Origin: Deinandra increscens subsp. villosa
Taxonomy: Eukaryota > Streptophyta > Magnoliopsida > Asterales > Asteraceae
DNA: 64,000 nt
Direction: 5' to 3'
Assembly (NCBI GenBank): GCA_039602395.1
Contig: JBCNJP010000025.1
Coordinates: forward strand, 49,123,980-49,187,979
This document shows, piece after piece, positions 23,532 to 35,551 of this stretch. The notes beneath the pieces were generated by a model. The model searched no databases, was not told the DNA's origin, and worked only from the letters and a program-made list of their open reading frames with translations. The position numbers were made by a program, and so were the translations under genes. Position 1 is the stretch's first letter. Each line of letters begins with the position of its first letter.

Positions 23532-24820
23532 CGGCTGAACACCCCCCTTAGCCCCTCACCTTCTCGGTTTCAAACTCCCATCCACCACCCTCTTTAAACC
23601 TTGCAAGCAAGCACCCTAAACTTGCTAACGCCACATATATAATCACATTATCTTCATTCAAACCCTAAGACTTTCATAACCTCCCACCACAAGACAACGC
23701 ACTTTTACTCTCCACCTTCTTCCAACCTGTTGGTCCTCTCTCTCTCTACACTCCCTCCTTGTTTTTCTTCATCAAACATCAAGAATACTTGAAGATCAAG
23801 CCTTAAAAAGCAAGAAGGAAGCATCCTCCACTCTCCTTTGCTCCATTTTCGAGCTCCCCTTCAAGCTAGTAGGCATTTCTTTAACTTTCTTTCATACACA
23901 CTAGCTTACATACTTATATTTTGTTTAACCATGCATCCTAACACTCCCTTTGACAAGTCTTAGTGAATAATCATTATAAAAACATGTTTCTTATGAAAAA
24001 CCCCAAACATAGTTCAAGTAACATAATATTAGTTCATGTTTTTGCTAGATCTATTGGGATTAGTGTTTAACAATGTATATCACTAAGACACTAAAGTATC
24101 CGTTTTGTTTAAAGCCATTAAACAGAACAGGTCGGGTCAAAGGGGACATTCAACCACAAGTTTGATCTTCTTGTCTTGATTCGCTTCCACTTACTTCAAG
24201 ATCTCTGTCTTAATCCTCCATGTCATTTCGGATGTTGTGCTTCGTTTCTAGTCTTGTCTTGTCTTGATCAGGTCTGTACCATTCTATAAATTTACAAAAA
24301 TAAATTGAAAACTAAAACCAAATTTATTACAACCGGTGGTTTCAAAAACAGCCAAAACCAAGAAATCACAAACAAAATACAACCACAAAACAACCACGGG
24401 GTCTAGGGCTCAATTCATAACAAACAACACAATTTAATATCGAAACATAAAGGCGCGACCTTTTGTTAGTCAAGTCAGACAGTTACAACCAGGCTGCTTC
24501 AATTATTTCGGAGAATATTCAACCTCCACGATGCTACCAAGTCCCTTCATACAGGGGTGTGGCTTTTAGAAGCAACAATAAACATGACAACCGTGGAAAT
24601 TGCAAAACCAAACCAAACCAAACCAAACACGAATGAGATACCACACTTTATATATTTTATCAGAAACATAGATTGTTCAAGATTGGTCAACGGGCTGAAA
24701 TACAAAACCTTAAGAGATAAAAATGAACATCATACATACATACCCATACCCATACATATATATACTATATGTACATATATGCATGAAAGTATATATACTA
24801 TACGACTTACAGTTACTATA

Positions 24821-24841
24821 CAGCAGCAGCAGCAGCAGCAG
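24821..24841. repeat. (CAG)7 microsatellite in CRY1 3' flank/UTR
   Basis: Seven CAG units, CTG on the transcribed strand of CRY1, about 320 bp downstream of the CRY1 stop codon. Confidence 0.95.
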
Positions 24842-25158
24842 ATATATGGCATAACAGATAACTGAAGGAGGATAGAAACTTTATCATCTTTTGGTATATT
24901 TTCCACCGTTGGATCAGGCTGCAGCAGAAAATAGAACACCAAATTATCGCGTATAGCTGCTAGCATCTTTAGGCCTCCAGCTTCTTGCATTCACCATACA
25001 GATCACCTGTTTGCAAATCAAGAAATCTTGAAAACAAATGGCTTTCTGGTATAATATCCCATACATGAACAGTTGAATTTATTTAGAGTTTATTGACATA
25101 ACAGTTCTGATAATTTAGGTTCATAACAATCAGACATAAAACGATGGTCATTCTCTAC

Positions 25159-28025
25159 TTACCCGGTTTGGGAAAGCCGCCTCCAACTGACTAGTTGGTG
25201 AGACTGCGGATGCCTTTGCAGATAGGAACTATCTTCACTGACACTGAAACTAGAAGTTGAAGGGGACCACACGGGGACCACACCTCCGTCTCTTTCCCTC
25301 GAGCTTGTTCTAGATGTGTTAGAAGATTCAGCCTGGAAATGATCTCCATCCCGCATTCCCGTTGTGGGGCTAACATCAATCTGTGGTTGGATATTATCTG
25401 TTCTTACCATTTGATTAATAGGAACTTCAACTCTGCCATCTTCTGCTAGATTTCCAACGTCAGATGACGATGATACTTCGTCCCCTCTTGTTAACAACGA
25501 TGTAGTCATACTGGGAACCATTTGATCTTCATAGTGGCGAATCGTGGTGGTTGTAGGAGCAGCCCTGAGGGTATTTTCATCTATTTCCATCTCCATGTCT
25601 TGAGGGAAGGCTATTGGAGCAGCAGCAGCAGCAGCTTCTGATGAGTCTCCAAGCCCTTCTTCTATTCCATTTTCAAGAATAGCTCGAGAAGCAGCTTCGT
25701 GTTGCCACATTTGTGTAAGTGCTTCTTGTAATCGGGATTCTGCAGCATCAATCTTGACTATGGGGAGTGGGTAGTTTGACCCAAGCTCAACTCCAGCAGC
25801 TTGAAGTACGTATTCTGGTGCATCCCATGGGTGATGTATCCATTCAGTTGGTAGTCTTGATAACTCTGGAAGCCACCTCCTTACATATTCGCCATTCGGG
25901 TCAAATTTATAACCCTCAAACTACCAAACAAATATCCAAACATTAAAACATGATTATTGAAAAAGCAAATACAAATAAAAACGGGTTAAACAAATATCCA
26001 AACATTAAAACATGATTATTGAAAAAGCAAATACATATAACATCATACAATACCTGTGGATTATCGATTCGATCAAACTCGCGGCCATCAGGTAAAGTAC
26101 CTGATATATACTGCCAACCTAAAGCATCACTTTCAAGATCAGCATCCAAAAGTGTGTCCCAGAAATACTTCATCCCCCATCTCCATGGTAACTGTAAAAC
26201 CTTAACAAAAAAACTCGATACCACAACTCTTATCCTATCGTGCAGCCACCCAGTAGCCCACAATTCCCTCATCCCCGCATCAACCAACGGATAACCCGTT
26301 CGACCTTGTCTCCACGCCTTAAAGTAACCTTCGTCTATTATCCATGGGAAGAATTTTAAGTGCCCCAAAAGAGGCCTCTCGTGACTGTATGGATGGTTAA
26401 AACTCATGTACCTCGAATATTCCCTTAGACCGATTGATTTAAGGAATAAATTTACACTTTCTTCTCCAGCCGTGTTCCCTTCATTGGCCCAAAGAACTTG
26501 CTTGATTCGTAGCAAGTGGAAGACTTTGCGTACACTGACTTCCCCAAAATGTAGGTGTGGAGATAGAAATGAGGTGGTTGCACTGTCGGCTTTTCTACGG
26601 TTTTTGGAGTATTCTAGTAACGGACCGTTAATGAAAGCTGCAAGTGCCTTATCTGCATTTTTCCAACCTGGTGACCATGCTCGAGCAAGAAGAGCATTGC
26701 TTCCTTTATCCGATTCGTCCTCTAATATTATTGTTTCAGAAGGGCACTTTGATAGGTCACCTAGAAAAGAAAAAACAGAGGAACATGAGGATGTTTCATT
26801 GTTTAGTTTTGAATAACAGACTATCCATTGTAGGTTAGATAAATTATCCAACCCGATAAACATCCATATCCACCACCAATGGTAGATCAAGTTGGGTGGA
26901 TGTTCATCTGGTCGGATGGGCATAGCAATGCCTACTTGGATAAGTACTTAGAGCATAGAACTACACAGATAGCTTTCATAACTATTGAACCATCTTCACA
27001 TAATTCGTAATAACACAATGAAATATAAAAAAAAATATATATAAAAAAAAATAAAAAAAAATAAAAGAGTGGTAATAAACTTATAATCAAAGTGACCTGA
27101 GATTATCTTCTTAGGTGGCAGTTGTGGAGGTTCAGGATCATAAGGCATACTAAGACAGCGGTCCCAAAACTCTGTAAATGTATTGAACGGGCGGCGTTCA
27201 TCATCAAGAACTTCCCATGGCTCGTATAGCAAATCTGCATTGAAGGAACGCACTGCGATCCCATTATTCATTAACACCTCCTTCATTCGGTGATCCCTAA
27301 CCAGAGATATAGGATCTATAACACGCGAAACAAATTTATGTCAATAATTAATATTAAAACTATATCAGTGACAACCTTAAAGTCAGTTAAACCAACTAGC
27401 ATGCCTGAATATGAACTTTAAGATCTCAAATTTCATGGCTCTGATTTTTGTAACAGTCCAAACAAGAGAAATATCATAAGAGACTAGTTAGTCTGGTGGG
27501 TAGAGCCCAATTGGTCAATAAACCGCAATAGATTTGAACTTGAAGACCAATTAGTTTATAATTTTCGACCACAAGATCAAATTTTCTAAACCTATAACAA
27601 TCACAATAACACCGCATCCAAGATCTTAAAAGTCATGATTTGGGGAAAAGCCTAAATAAGATTGGATGCATAACAACAATCAACAGTAATTATCAAAAAT
27701 TAACAACAGACTGACCATATAAATGATTGAAAAACAGCTGATTAGCACCAGTTGACTTGATGATTTGAAGAAGAGAAGAAACACTATCAGTAGATCTCTT
27801 GGTAACAAGAGAAGTACCAAGATTCTTCAAAGATGAATCCAGTACAGCTAGGCTTTGTTTTAACCACCATCTTGAAACCCTTCCCGGGTAATAATGGCCC
27901 TCCTCTTCAGGGGCCCATATGAACACTGCAATCACTTGACCTGCTCTAACTCCAGCTGCCAAAGCAGGGTTATCTTCAACCCTCAGATCTCTCCTAAACC
28001 ACACTATGCTACACCCTCCTGACAT
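25159..28025 (-). CDS. CRY1: Cryptochrome 1 blue-light photoreceptor, four coding exons
   Basis: Exons on the minus strand: 28,025-27,716, 27,315-27,097, 26,760-26,054 and 25,920-25,159, all with GT/AG introns and matching phases, giving 665 residues (Arabidopsis CRY1 has 681). The start MSGGCSIVWFRRDLRVEDNP matches plant CRY1. The photolyase-homology region covers roughly residues 4-490: an antenna-binding N-terminal part, then the FAD-binding part with LHFGEVSVRK, KAWRQGRTGYP, MKYFWD and DALGWQY, which hold flavin contacts and the tryptophan chain. The C-terminal extension contains DQMVPS (about residues 544-549), the VP motif known to bind COP1, a Ser-rich segment, and ends SYLQR...SWRRLSQTG as in CRY1. 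In the family it binds FAD, acts in nucleus and cytoplasm, and inhibits COP1/SPA to drive de-etiolation. No coding lesion seen. A (CAG)n run encodes a short Ala tract near residue 510. Confidence 0.95.
25926..26039 (-). repeat. Direct duplication in CRY1 intron 3
   Basis: A stretch of about 52 bp starting AAACAAATATCCAAACATT at 25,926 is repeated at 25,988 (period 62 bp) with one or two differences. It fills most of the intron between exons 3 and 4. Confidence 0.9.
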
Positions 28026-28430
28026 CCCTTCAAAATCTTGAATTTCAGGCCGAATTTTGATTGAAAATTTTCAAACAATTAATCTTATCTATCTGCTTAT
28101 TCCTTATCTGAGACTTGATCTTCAGTCATGTGATCAAGAATCATTGTAGGCCATGAAAACTGGAAAGGGAAGCATCTTTTTTGCTAATTAATGAAGAGGT
28201 TTAATAGCTAGTAACCATAATCAGAAGAATCTTGGTTCCTTAGGTTTTCAATTGATATAAAACACCCAAAGACACCAAGAAAGGGAAATGAAGAGGATGT
28301 GTTTTGTTGAATGAGAAAATTGTGATGGCCGATTTGCAGCCACATGTTTGTGTTCTCTTTTTCCCTTCTTTCTTGGAATTTTTCTTTCTTTTTATTAAAC
28401 AAAAATTGTCGCTATAATTATCCACATTTT
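28026..28430 (-). promoter_or_regulatory. CRY1 5' leader and proximal upstream region
   Basis: Sequence directly upstream of the CRY1 ATG. It is pyrimidine-rich on the coding strand near 28,340-28,400 and has no other gene. The transcription start cannot be fixed from sequence alone. Confidence 0.4.
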
Positions 28431-28815
28431 TCTTGCTAAGCCTTTTTTTTTCCTTAAAATAAAATAAGTGACTACCCTAAAATCTAATTTAACACCTATG
28501 TAAATCTCGTATTGAGCTATAAAAATTGTATAGGAAAAAAACAATCTTTAATATGGGGGAGTATTGAGCTATACGCGGGTGTATAAGAAAAAGACAACCA
28601 CTTATACGGAGTGTATTACCCACCCCCTATACGGGGGTGTATTGAGCTATAAGGGGGGCGTATAACACTGAATTTTATGTCAGATTGAATTGTCTTTTCA
28701 TATACTTCCTGCATAGCCCAATATGGGGTGTATAAGAGTGTCTGAATAAAAGGTCCCTAAAATAATTGTCTTTTTGTTTTCTTAAAATAATTGTCTTTTG
28801 TCGAGATGTATATTC
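28431..28815. other. AT-rich region with repeated TATACGGGGGTGTAT-like blocks
   Basis: No gene. Blocks such as GTATTGAGCTATA recur at about 28,508, 28,561 and 28,630 next to G-rich CGGGGGTGTAT or GGGGGCGTAT, suggesting a small decayed tandem or inverted repeat. Confidence 0.6.
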
Positions 28816-29121
28816 GAGCATTCATAACCCATTTCTTATCTTTATCATTATAATTAACTAAAAAACACTATATTTTCTCTCTCATTTTCAATTAAATAAT
28901 ACACTTTTATATATTTATCATTGCGTTTTATATCTCTTTCACTCACAACTACTTTAAAAATATATTAAAAAAATATACAAATTACCAGCGTTTTGGCAAA
29001 TATAAGAATTTTATTAACATTTTTTTTTCTCTTCCACTTACAATCACTTACAACTTACAACTAAACCTTAAATTTTAAGAATATCACTCACATAAATATA
29101 AGGAATAGGCTATAAATGCTC
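28816..29121. mobile_element. MITE copy 1
   Basis: About 306 bp bounded by inverted ends: left GAGCATTCATAACCCATT, right AATAGGCTATAAATGCTC, whose complement is GAGCATTTATAGCCTATT. AT-rich and non-coding. Related to the copy at 29,209-29,480 in its ends and interior (AACACTATATTTTCTCT, CAACTAAACCTTAAATTT). A target duplication could not be settled, so the superfamily is open. Confidence 0.75.
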
Positions 29122-29208
29122 TTAGGGTGGTAGTTGCTAATTTGTTGTTTAAATTTTCACGTTTTATACTTTTAGTATGTTTGAAATTTTTATCAAATTA
29201 TTATATAA

Positions 29209-29480
29209 GAACATTCACAACGTATTCTCTATCTTAATCTATATAATTTAACTAAATAACACTATATTTTCTCTTTTTTTAATTGAATAATATTTTTATA
29301 CCTTTATCATTACCTTTTCTTTTTATTTTACTCATAACCACTTTTAAAAATATAAAGAATCTATAGTGTTTTCTTAGATATAGGGAAAAACAATAACTTT
29401 TCTTTATCCACCACTAACAACCAAACCTTAAATTTAGGGATTACACTAACAAAAATTTAAGGAATAGGCTGTGAATACTC
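29209..29480. mobile_element. MITE copy 2
   Basis: About 272 bp, inverted ends GAACATTCACAACGTATTC and GAATAGGCTGTGAATACTC; the same family and orientation as copy 1, 88 bp away. Confidence 0.75.
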
Positions 29481-29699
29481 GAGTTACTTACATTTGGTGA
29501 AAGTTCAATTATGTTGTTCAAATAAATGTATGTGTACAAGTGGGTCGACCCGAACTTCGTGGCGGAGGCCGACCCATTTGCAAAGTCTTTTACGAATACA
29601 TGAGCGATATGTGCGGGAGACAACCGACAAAGCCTCTTATTGAAGCGAACTGTTTGTTGTGCAGTTGTTTGCAGCACACTTAATTATTAAATGGCAAGA

Positions 29700-30400
29700 T
29701 TTTGACCTCTAAGCACCGCAATTGTATCCTACTTAAAACTCTAAATTGCTATGACAAAGTAAACATACAGTTGACCTAAAGGAGGTCAACAGTAATTGAC
29801 ACCACAGTTGACTCACATAAAAGTGAACAGAGCCCATTACCTTTAGCAATCCAAAGTGCCATTGCAAAGAAATTTTATGGAATTCCTAACAGAAAATTAA
29901 AATCCAGAGAGGTAATTCTATAAGACCTTAATACTTTTAAAGGTGCAGCATCCCTCAACAGGTTAAAGGCAATGATATAAAGCAAATTGTATATTTGCAG
30001 GAACCATTTCCTAAACATTGCAACAATAGATCGGATGCAATATTATAAACCATAACTGCTAGATATAAATGGCCAGATATAAATATTGTTGTATATATAA
30101 TAATTTCAGGCAGGAAATAGGCTAACAACAACACCAATTAGCATGCAAACATACAAAAAAGGACCAACAAATATCTGTAAATGTCAACAGCAGCAAAGAC
30201 TTTTAACAACAAAAAGCAAAAGGTCCTAACAACATAATGTGATGATATATTTAAGTCAACAGATATGCAAGACAACAAATGCCATATCAATGTAATGAAA
30301 CTGCTATTCAAAATAGTTTGTATTCTCTTAGTGAATCAATAAAGCAAAGCTTTATTTACTCGTTTGTATTTCTCCGATTACCGAATCATTCAGTAGTAAG
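29700..30400 (-). mobile_element. Probable deletion derivative of the 37-44 kb Helitron family
   Basis: The part near 29,935-30,090 resembles 37,190-37,305, which lies downstream of the Helitron RPA-like gene (shared TTTTAAAGGTG.AGCAT, GGATGC, TATAAACCAT/TATAATCCAT). The part near 30,195-30,245 resembles 43,873-43,920, upstream of Rep (shared AAAGACTT, AAAAGCAAA, GGCCTAA/GGTCCTAA). The order is that expected if the coding middle had been deleted. Ends not located. Confidence 0.4.
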
Positions 30401-33380
30401 ATCGTTCAGTGGTTTTACATATGGGTCAACACCTTTGCTTATGAGTTTAAATGTATGATGTTTAGATTTTTAAGGAAACAGATTTTTGGTGTTTAGATTC
30501 ATGTCTGTTTGTATGTATGATGTTTAGATAGATTTTTTGTTCTCTTGGACTTGAAATATAAGTTATGCTTGTAGGTTTTTCTATTCACAACAGTAGTTTT
30601 AGTGATGTAGCAAGTTCTAAGTTGTATGATGGCACTCAACTCTTCCTAATGTGGCTATTTAAACATGCTTCTATTGTTACTAAAAGATGGATAATACATA
30701 AAGGGTGGTTACTGGTTAGGAGTGGGTTGTATTGGTGGAAATGGTAACATGGCACTCTTGAGTGTGAACTGTTTAGATATTAGGCTCTCTTTTGAGTGTG
30801 AACTGTTTAGTTGGATAAGTTCTCACATAATCTCACAAGCCCAGTTGAAGAGTGTATGTATTTGGTGAACTCATATGTTCAAAACAAAAAATAACTAAAC
30901 CCATGATATTCCCTCATTCTATATATTGAGTATTTCAGTCTTTTGCATCCCCCATCCTGATTCAGTTTCTTATAAGGTATTCCTGAAGTATGTTTGGATT
31001 CATTTTATTTACTTTGTTTATTGAAACCAGTTAGTTGCACGTTTCTAATGAAACTGTTATGGTGGATGGCTGCAAGTAGCGTAAAGATCTTCAGCGGCAA
31101 GTATTTGAATCTTCAGTTGTTCTTCATCTTTGCTAAGGTCAACATTTTTTTATCAAAAACATGTTGCTTTCATTATGCTTTTGATTTATGTTCTTTCCAG
31201 TTTAGATGTTTCTTTCATGATGCTTTTTATATATGTTCTCAAACTCAAGTTTCTGATAATGTTATGGTAAAGTTCTGCATAAGTTCTGACCTCTTATGGA
31301 CATCTAGTTCTGACTTGTTATGGACCATGTAAGAACAGAAAATGATAAAATTAGGACTCACACATATACAAATGCCAGTTTTGATGCTTAAGTAATGTAG
31401 AACATCCAGCAGTTTGTTTTTTTGAAACACATTAACCGAGCACCTATGCCATCCCTCCTGTTCTTAACCCAAATTTGACCCAGATATGAGAAGTTGTTTG
31501 TTCACTTGGTGTTTTCGTTTTGTGGAAGTAATGAGAATACACTTTGGATACCAAAAGGTAATCTCAAATCCAAATGTGTATTCAAAGGAGTCCAACAGAT
31601 CAAATTTAAAAACACAAAACTAAAAGCAGTTTCACGTGCTAACAAATCTCATTTTGGATGATTAGGAACAGATGCATGTGAAAGAGGCTTTTTTGGGTGA
31701 TGTTTAGCTTTTTCTACATCAGTTATAACATTCACTTTATTAGACTTCAATTCACATTTCCTTAGTTTTGTTTATTAAAATGTCCTTAGTTTTGGTTATT
31801 AAAATAGTTCCTTAGTTTTGGTTATTAAAACAGTACCTATTTTGCTTAATTTTTAAATTACCTTGATCTAATCATGTGGACATTTTAAATAGACTTTAGA
31901 TTGAACTGTTCTATATGCATAAGTTTTGACCTGTTATGGTAAAGGTTGTGTTTTATATTAACCATGATAATATTTTCTATTTTACAATCACATAACATCC
32001 CCAGTTAGATCACCAAAATTACAATTCCACCATTCTTCAATAGCAACCTGCATCCATCATTGAAATCTTCATTTCCTACTAAAAGTGTTATGAAAGGAAG
32101 TTAACTTTTCATAAAATTAAATTTTCACAATTAGTTTAACTACAAACCTTCACATAATCACATATGCAAAGTGAGTAACTAAAGCAATATTAATGAATAT
32201 GAGTCCAACAATAGGATCAATTCATCACTCATATGAAGTTGTTTAAAGTTGTTGACTTTTGATGTAGTCATCTATAGGTAGTTTGACTCTGACCTAAAAT
32301 TAATCTTTTGTCTTTTGTTATATTCATTTAGCTTCTATCTTGTTCTATTTCAATGACAGAAGTATTGAACTGCATTTATATGCAAATAGACTTATTCTAT
32401 TGGTATAAACTGCTATAGATGAACAGGTTCTTTCTGCATTTGTATACATTATTTAGCCTATACTTTTTCATCAAAGTAATGAGACCCATCATCTGAAATA
32501 CAATTAATGAAGGATAAAATGATACAATTTGATCTACCCAGGTTTGTATTCATGAAAAGCAAAAATTTAACATGCAGCCAAATATTTTTTATGGCTAAAT
32601 AATAAAGCCCATAGCAGCCTCGCCTCTCCTCGGTATGCCAAATATTCCAGCTTATAGAAGCCATATAATAGAGAGCAATCAGTGTAGTAAATATAATGAG
32701 AAATTGACTGCAGCAACTATAGATGAGAATCAAACAGAAACTAAGTAGCCGAACATTAATATAACATGCCCTAACTCATCAACATGTATACCTGATCATG
32801 ATCTAAATAAGCAAATAAAGAACATTAATATAACACCCTAGCCAAACAAGTAATAGAATATAATCAAACATAAACTAAGTAGACCTGCAGGCGACAAACA
32901 AAAAAACCCAATTCAAGAACATCACATTTATAATGAATTAATAAGAAAAAACAGGGGAAACAAAGGCATAAATGAAGTTTCGTCCTCTTTAAACTGACCA
33001 CAAGCTCATCATTGCACAATTGCAACCAAAAAACTGATTTCTAACTTATTCAAATCAATCTGAACATCACATGAAATGACCACACCTTCTACCTCTCCTA
33101 TTGAAATCACAAATCAGAAACACTTGTTGTATTGTTGTCTAAATAGGCTTGATTATGTTTCTCAATTGTGTGTAAATGTGTTGTCTAAATAGGCTTGATT
33201 ATGTTTCCTAATTGTCTTCTTTGTATGACTTTCTTTATTTATTTAGGATTAACTTATGAGTTGCTTTCCCAACTATTTGTCGTGCCTCAAGAATGTTCTG
33301 GATAAAGTTTTTTTTTTCATATTATATTTTTATATCTATATATTATATTACGATTATAATAGGTTTAAACCCTATTTGCT
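30400..33380. other. Non-coding AT-rich region, no recognised gene
   Basis: Only short frames without recognisable motifs. Contains a direct repeat of about 37 bp (TGTTGTCTAAATAGGCTTGA at 33,134 and 33,180) and several short ATTAAAA/CCTTAGTTTTGG repeats near 31,760-31,840. Confidence 0.5.
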
Positions 33381-33419
33381 TTGAAATTTGACATATGTTA
33401 TTTTTATCAGCTACAGTTA

Positions 33420-34485
33420 ATTATGGACGTGCATTCCACCATCGACACCTTTTTATCGCTCACACAATATGGAGTTTGTTATACCGTTTGTTTCGTTTGG
33501 GTCGAGTTCGTTTTGCATATCGTTCGCGAAAACAAATTCTTAGTTATTTTTCTCGATCAAAACGTAAGATCCTTTTTCCATCTTAAAAAAACATGTTTTG
33601 TTTCTAACTCTACGATTTTTATAGAGACATAGAGCGGTCGCTTTTGTCACCGAGCCTTTGATTCATCTTTACAAAAACACGACTCTGGTAGACAACATGT
33701 TTGTACTATATCGTTTCCAAATCGAAAATTTCCCTCACGAAGAATGGCCAAAACATGAAAGTTACGTCTTCTTTTGGAGTGATTTCAAGATTTTGATAAG
33801 TGAACACACCAAGCTTATTCCATTTACAAATGACGTTCCAAGATGTTTTCGTTTATATCCATTATTGTCTTCTATAAATACCCTTGCCCTCAACAGAAAT
33901 TCTATAAATCTAATTACCGGTACGTATATGTTGCCGTCTATAAAAACTCTTAAACTTACTATTATCACCACATAATATTAATAACTATTTAATTGGTTGT
34001 AGATGTTGTTGGAAAGATAGTCTACTATGAACGACGATTTGGACATTTTGTTGTTTTTCTTTAAGATGTCATGTAAGTAATTTTTCATATAAAAATCAGA
34101 CTTTTATTTTTATAATTGTAATTATATTTTCTTATAATTATATATTATTACAATTATTAATATGAGTAAATTGACAGCGACAACTTTATACAAGTATCTT
34201 TATACGACCCGCCAGAGGTCTCCATGGTAGAAGCATTTAAAGCAATGTTAAACAAAAGTATTGTGTATATTTCTAAAGTCAAGTTGATTTGTTTGCCAAA
34301 ACGTAAGTTCGAATTTAAATAACTTTTTAAAAGAAACCTCAACTTCTACTATTGTCCTTAATTTTTAATATATATTCATAAATGTTTTCAGTAAATATTT
34401 TGGAGTCAACAACTTATACCAGGATCGCGTATGAACCAGACATTTTAGAGGCACACCAAATTAGGATTATGCGTTGTCGTTAATT
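33420..34485 (+). pseudogene. RPA70-like (OB-fold) gene fragment
   Basis: Exon-like blocks on the plus strand resemble plant replication-protein-A-type proteins. 33,658-33,925 encodes NMFVLYRFQIENFPHEEW...VPRCFRLYPLLSSI, in the style of the middle OB fold. A block near 34,000 reads VDVVGKIVYYERRFGHFVVF; 34,178-34,300 reads FIQVSLYDPPEVSMVEAFKAML...IVYISKVKLI; and 34,390-34,482 reads NILESTTYTRIAYEPDILEA, like the family's end-of-OB segment before helix xxPEAxE. It is separate from, and on the opposite strand to, the Helitron RPA gene at 37.7-39.7 kb. Introns and frame breaks were not resolved, and the resemblance is by motif only. Confidence 0.45.
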
Positions 34486-34685
34486 AATAGTTTATGATTT
34501 ATCATGTTTGTTTCGAATAGATTTGTTTGAATCTTATTCATTGATATTTTTATGTTTTTTTATGATATTACAAAATGTTGCATGTCTTATATTATGTTGT
34601 TACAAGTATTTTATAAAACTAATTAGTAGGCGAGTTATATTATGTAACTAATTAGTCTATATTTGTGGTAAAGGAATGTATTAAT

Positions 34686-35551
34686 ATGGTTGACATTTCA
34701 GTTGAAATAATCGTGTTTGAGATATTAACGAGGGTGCCATCGAAGGTTGTAGGTCGTTGTAAGTCTGTTTGTAAAACATGGTATGCCTTACTACCAACAC
34801 CAGACTTTGCCAAGATACATTGTTCCCGCTCCTTAATTTCATTTAATCAGAGAATTTTGTTTGTTGGCGACCAAACATGCTCTGTTCACCCAATTGACAT
34901 TCAATCTTGTGAGTATGGACCAGGCACCATTGTTCCTTTTCTCTTCGATGATATCAAGATTCATTTAAATTTGGATGGATTGTTACTTGTTAGCTTGGAG
35001 CGTACGTCTGAGTTAGTTCGTTGGAATCCAATCACTGGTGTTTATAAGCGTTTGTCATCACCTGATTACCATGGCTTTTATGAACATGTCCTCGATGGAG
35101 TGGGGTTGTACATTGACGATTCTAAAGATTACAAGGTCCTGCATATAAATCGTAGAGGTGGGGTATATTGTGTCACTATCTATTCGAGGAGCCTGGATTC
35201 TTGAAGAAATATACCCTATTATAACAAGATCAGAGTACATTAGCCCCAGTTTCTTTTGGTCATCCGGTACATTATGCGGTGATATTTTATATTTCACAGT
35301 TTCAGAGAGCTTGGTCGGAGGAATGAACGTGTTGATTTGTTTTTATGTTAACTCGGAGTAGTTTAATGAGATAAGCTTTCCAACAGTTCTCCCAATGGGA
35401 ACTTTTTTAGGAGAATTAGTCAATGTAAGAAATGAACTTTACATGTTTGTCAGTAATGGCTATCGTGTGATGTCAGTTGAGTTGTGAAAGCTACAAGAGG
35501 AGCACTGGATTAAGGTTTTCGCATGTCCTCAACTCTCCTCCATACCGCTAG
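34686..35551 (+). pseudogene. F-box protein pseudogene, truncated by copia LTR
   Basis: The ATG at 34,686 starts MVDISVEIIVFEILTRVPSK, continuing VVGRCKSVCKTWYALL, a typical plant F-box (residues 4-45), followed by an F-box-associated type repeat region (GLLLVSLERTSELVRWNPITG). F-box proteins are substrate adaptors of SCF ubiquitin ligases. The frame is lost near 35,190 by a small indel and resumes as EEIYPIITRSEYISPSFFWSSG...GDILYFTVSES. Further stops lie at 35,359-35,361 and 35,485-35,487. The C-terminal coding sequence ends exactly where a copia LTR begins (35,552). An inactive gene copy. Confidence 0.8.

Larger units (their letters stand above)
13080..24270 (+). mobile_element. Decayed Ty3/gypsy element (Tekay/Del type) with nested insertions
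   Basis: Plus-strand remains of gag, protease, RT, RNase H and integrase in gypsy order end with a purine-rich tract (22,223-22,230) and an LTR starting TGTGACAACC at 22,231. The protein pieces match the Tekay/Del chromovirus type (for example YPLPRIDDLSDQLQGSS, NAPAVFMDLMNRVCKPYLDKF, ASRQLKVQEKNYTTHDLEL). All parts carry frameshifts and stops. The body is split by a solo LTR at 16,056-19,937, and the 3' LTR by a TRIM. I could not find the 5' LTR; the outer limits are approximate. Confidence 0.8.
22231..24270 (+). repeat. 3' LTR of decayed gypsy element (end approximate)
   Basis: Starts TGTGACAACCCG straight after the purine tract AGGGGAGAA. Contains a candidate TATA (TTATATAAAT, 22,521-22,530), a 17-base C run (23,103-23,119) and the TRIM at 23,135-23,531. 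The right end is not defined because no partner LTR is available; it must stop before the CRY1 3' region. Confidence 0.6.

Noticed and set aside
24730..24990. Frame with a Cys run next to CRY1
   Set aside because: The Cys run is a translation of the (CAG)7 tract in the CRY1 3' region.
25943..26923. Single 326-codon cryptochrome-like gene
   Set aside because: It is exon 3 of CRY1 extended into both introns; splice sites at 26,760 and 26,054 define the real exon.
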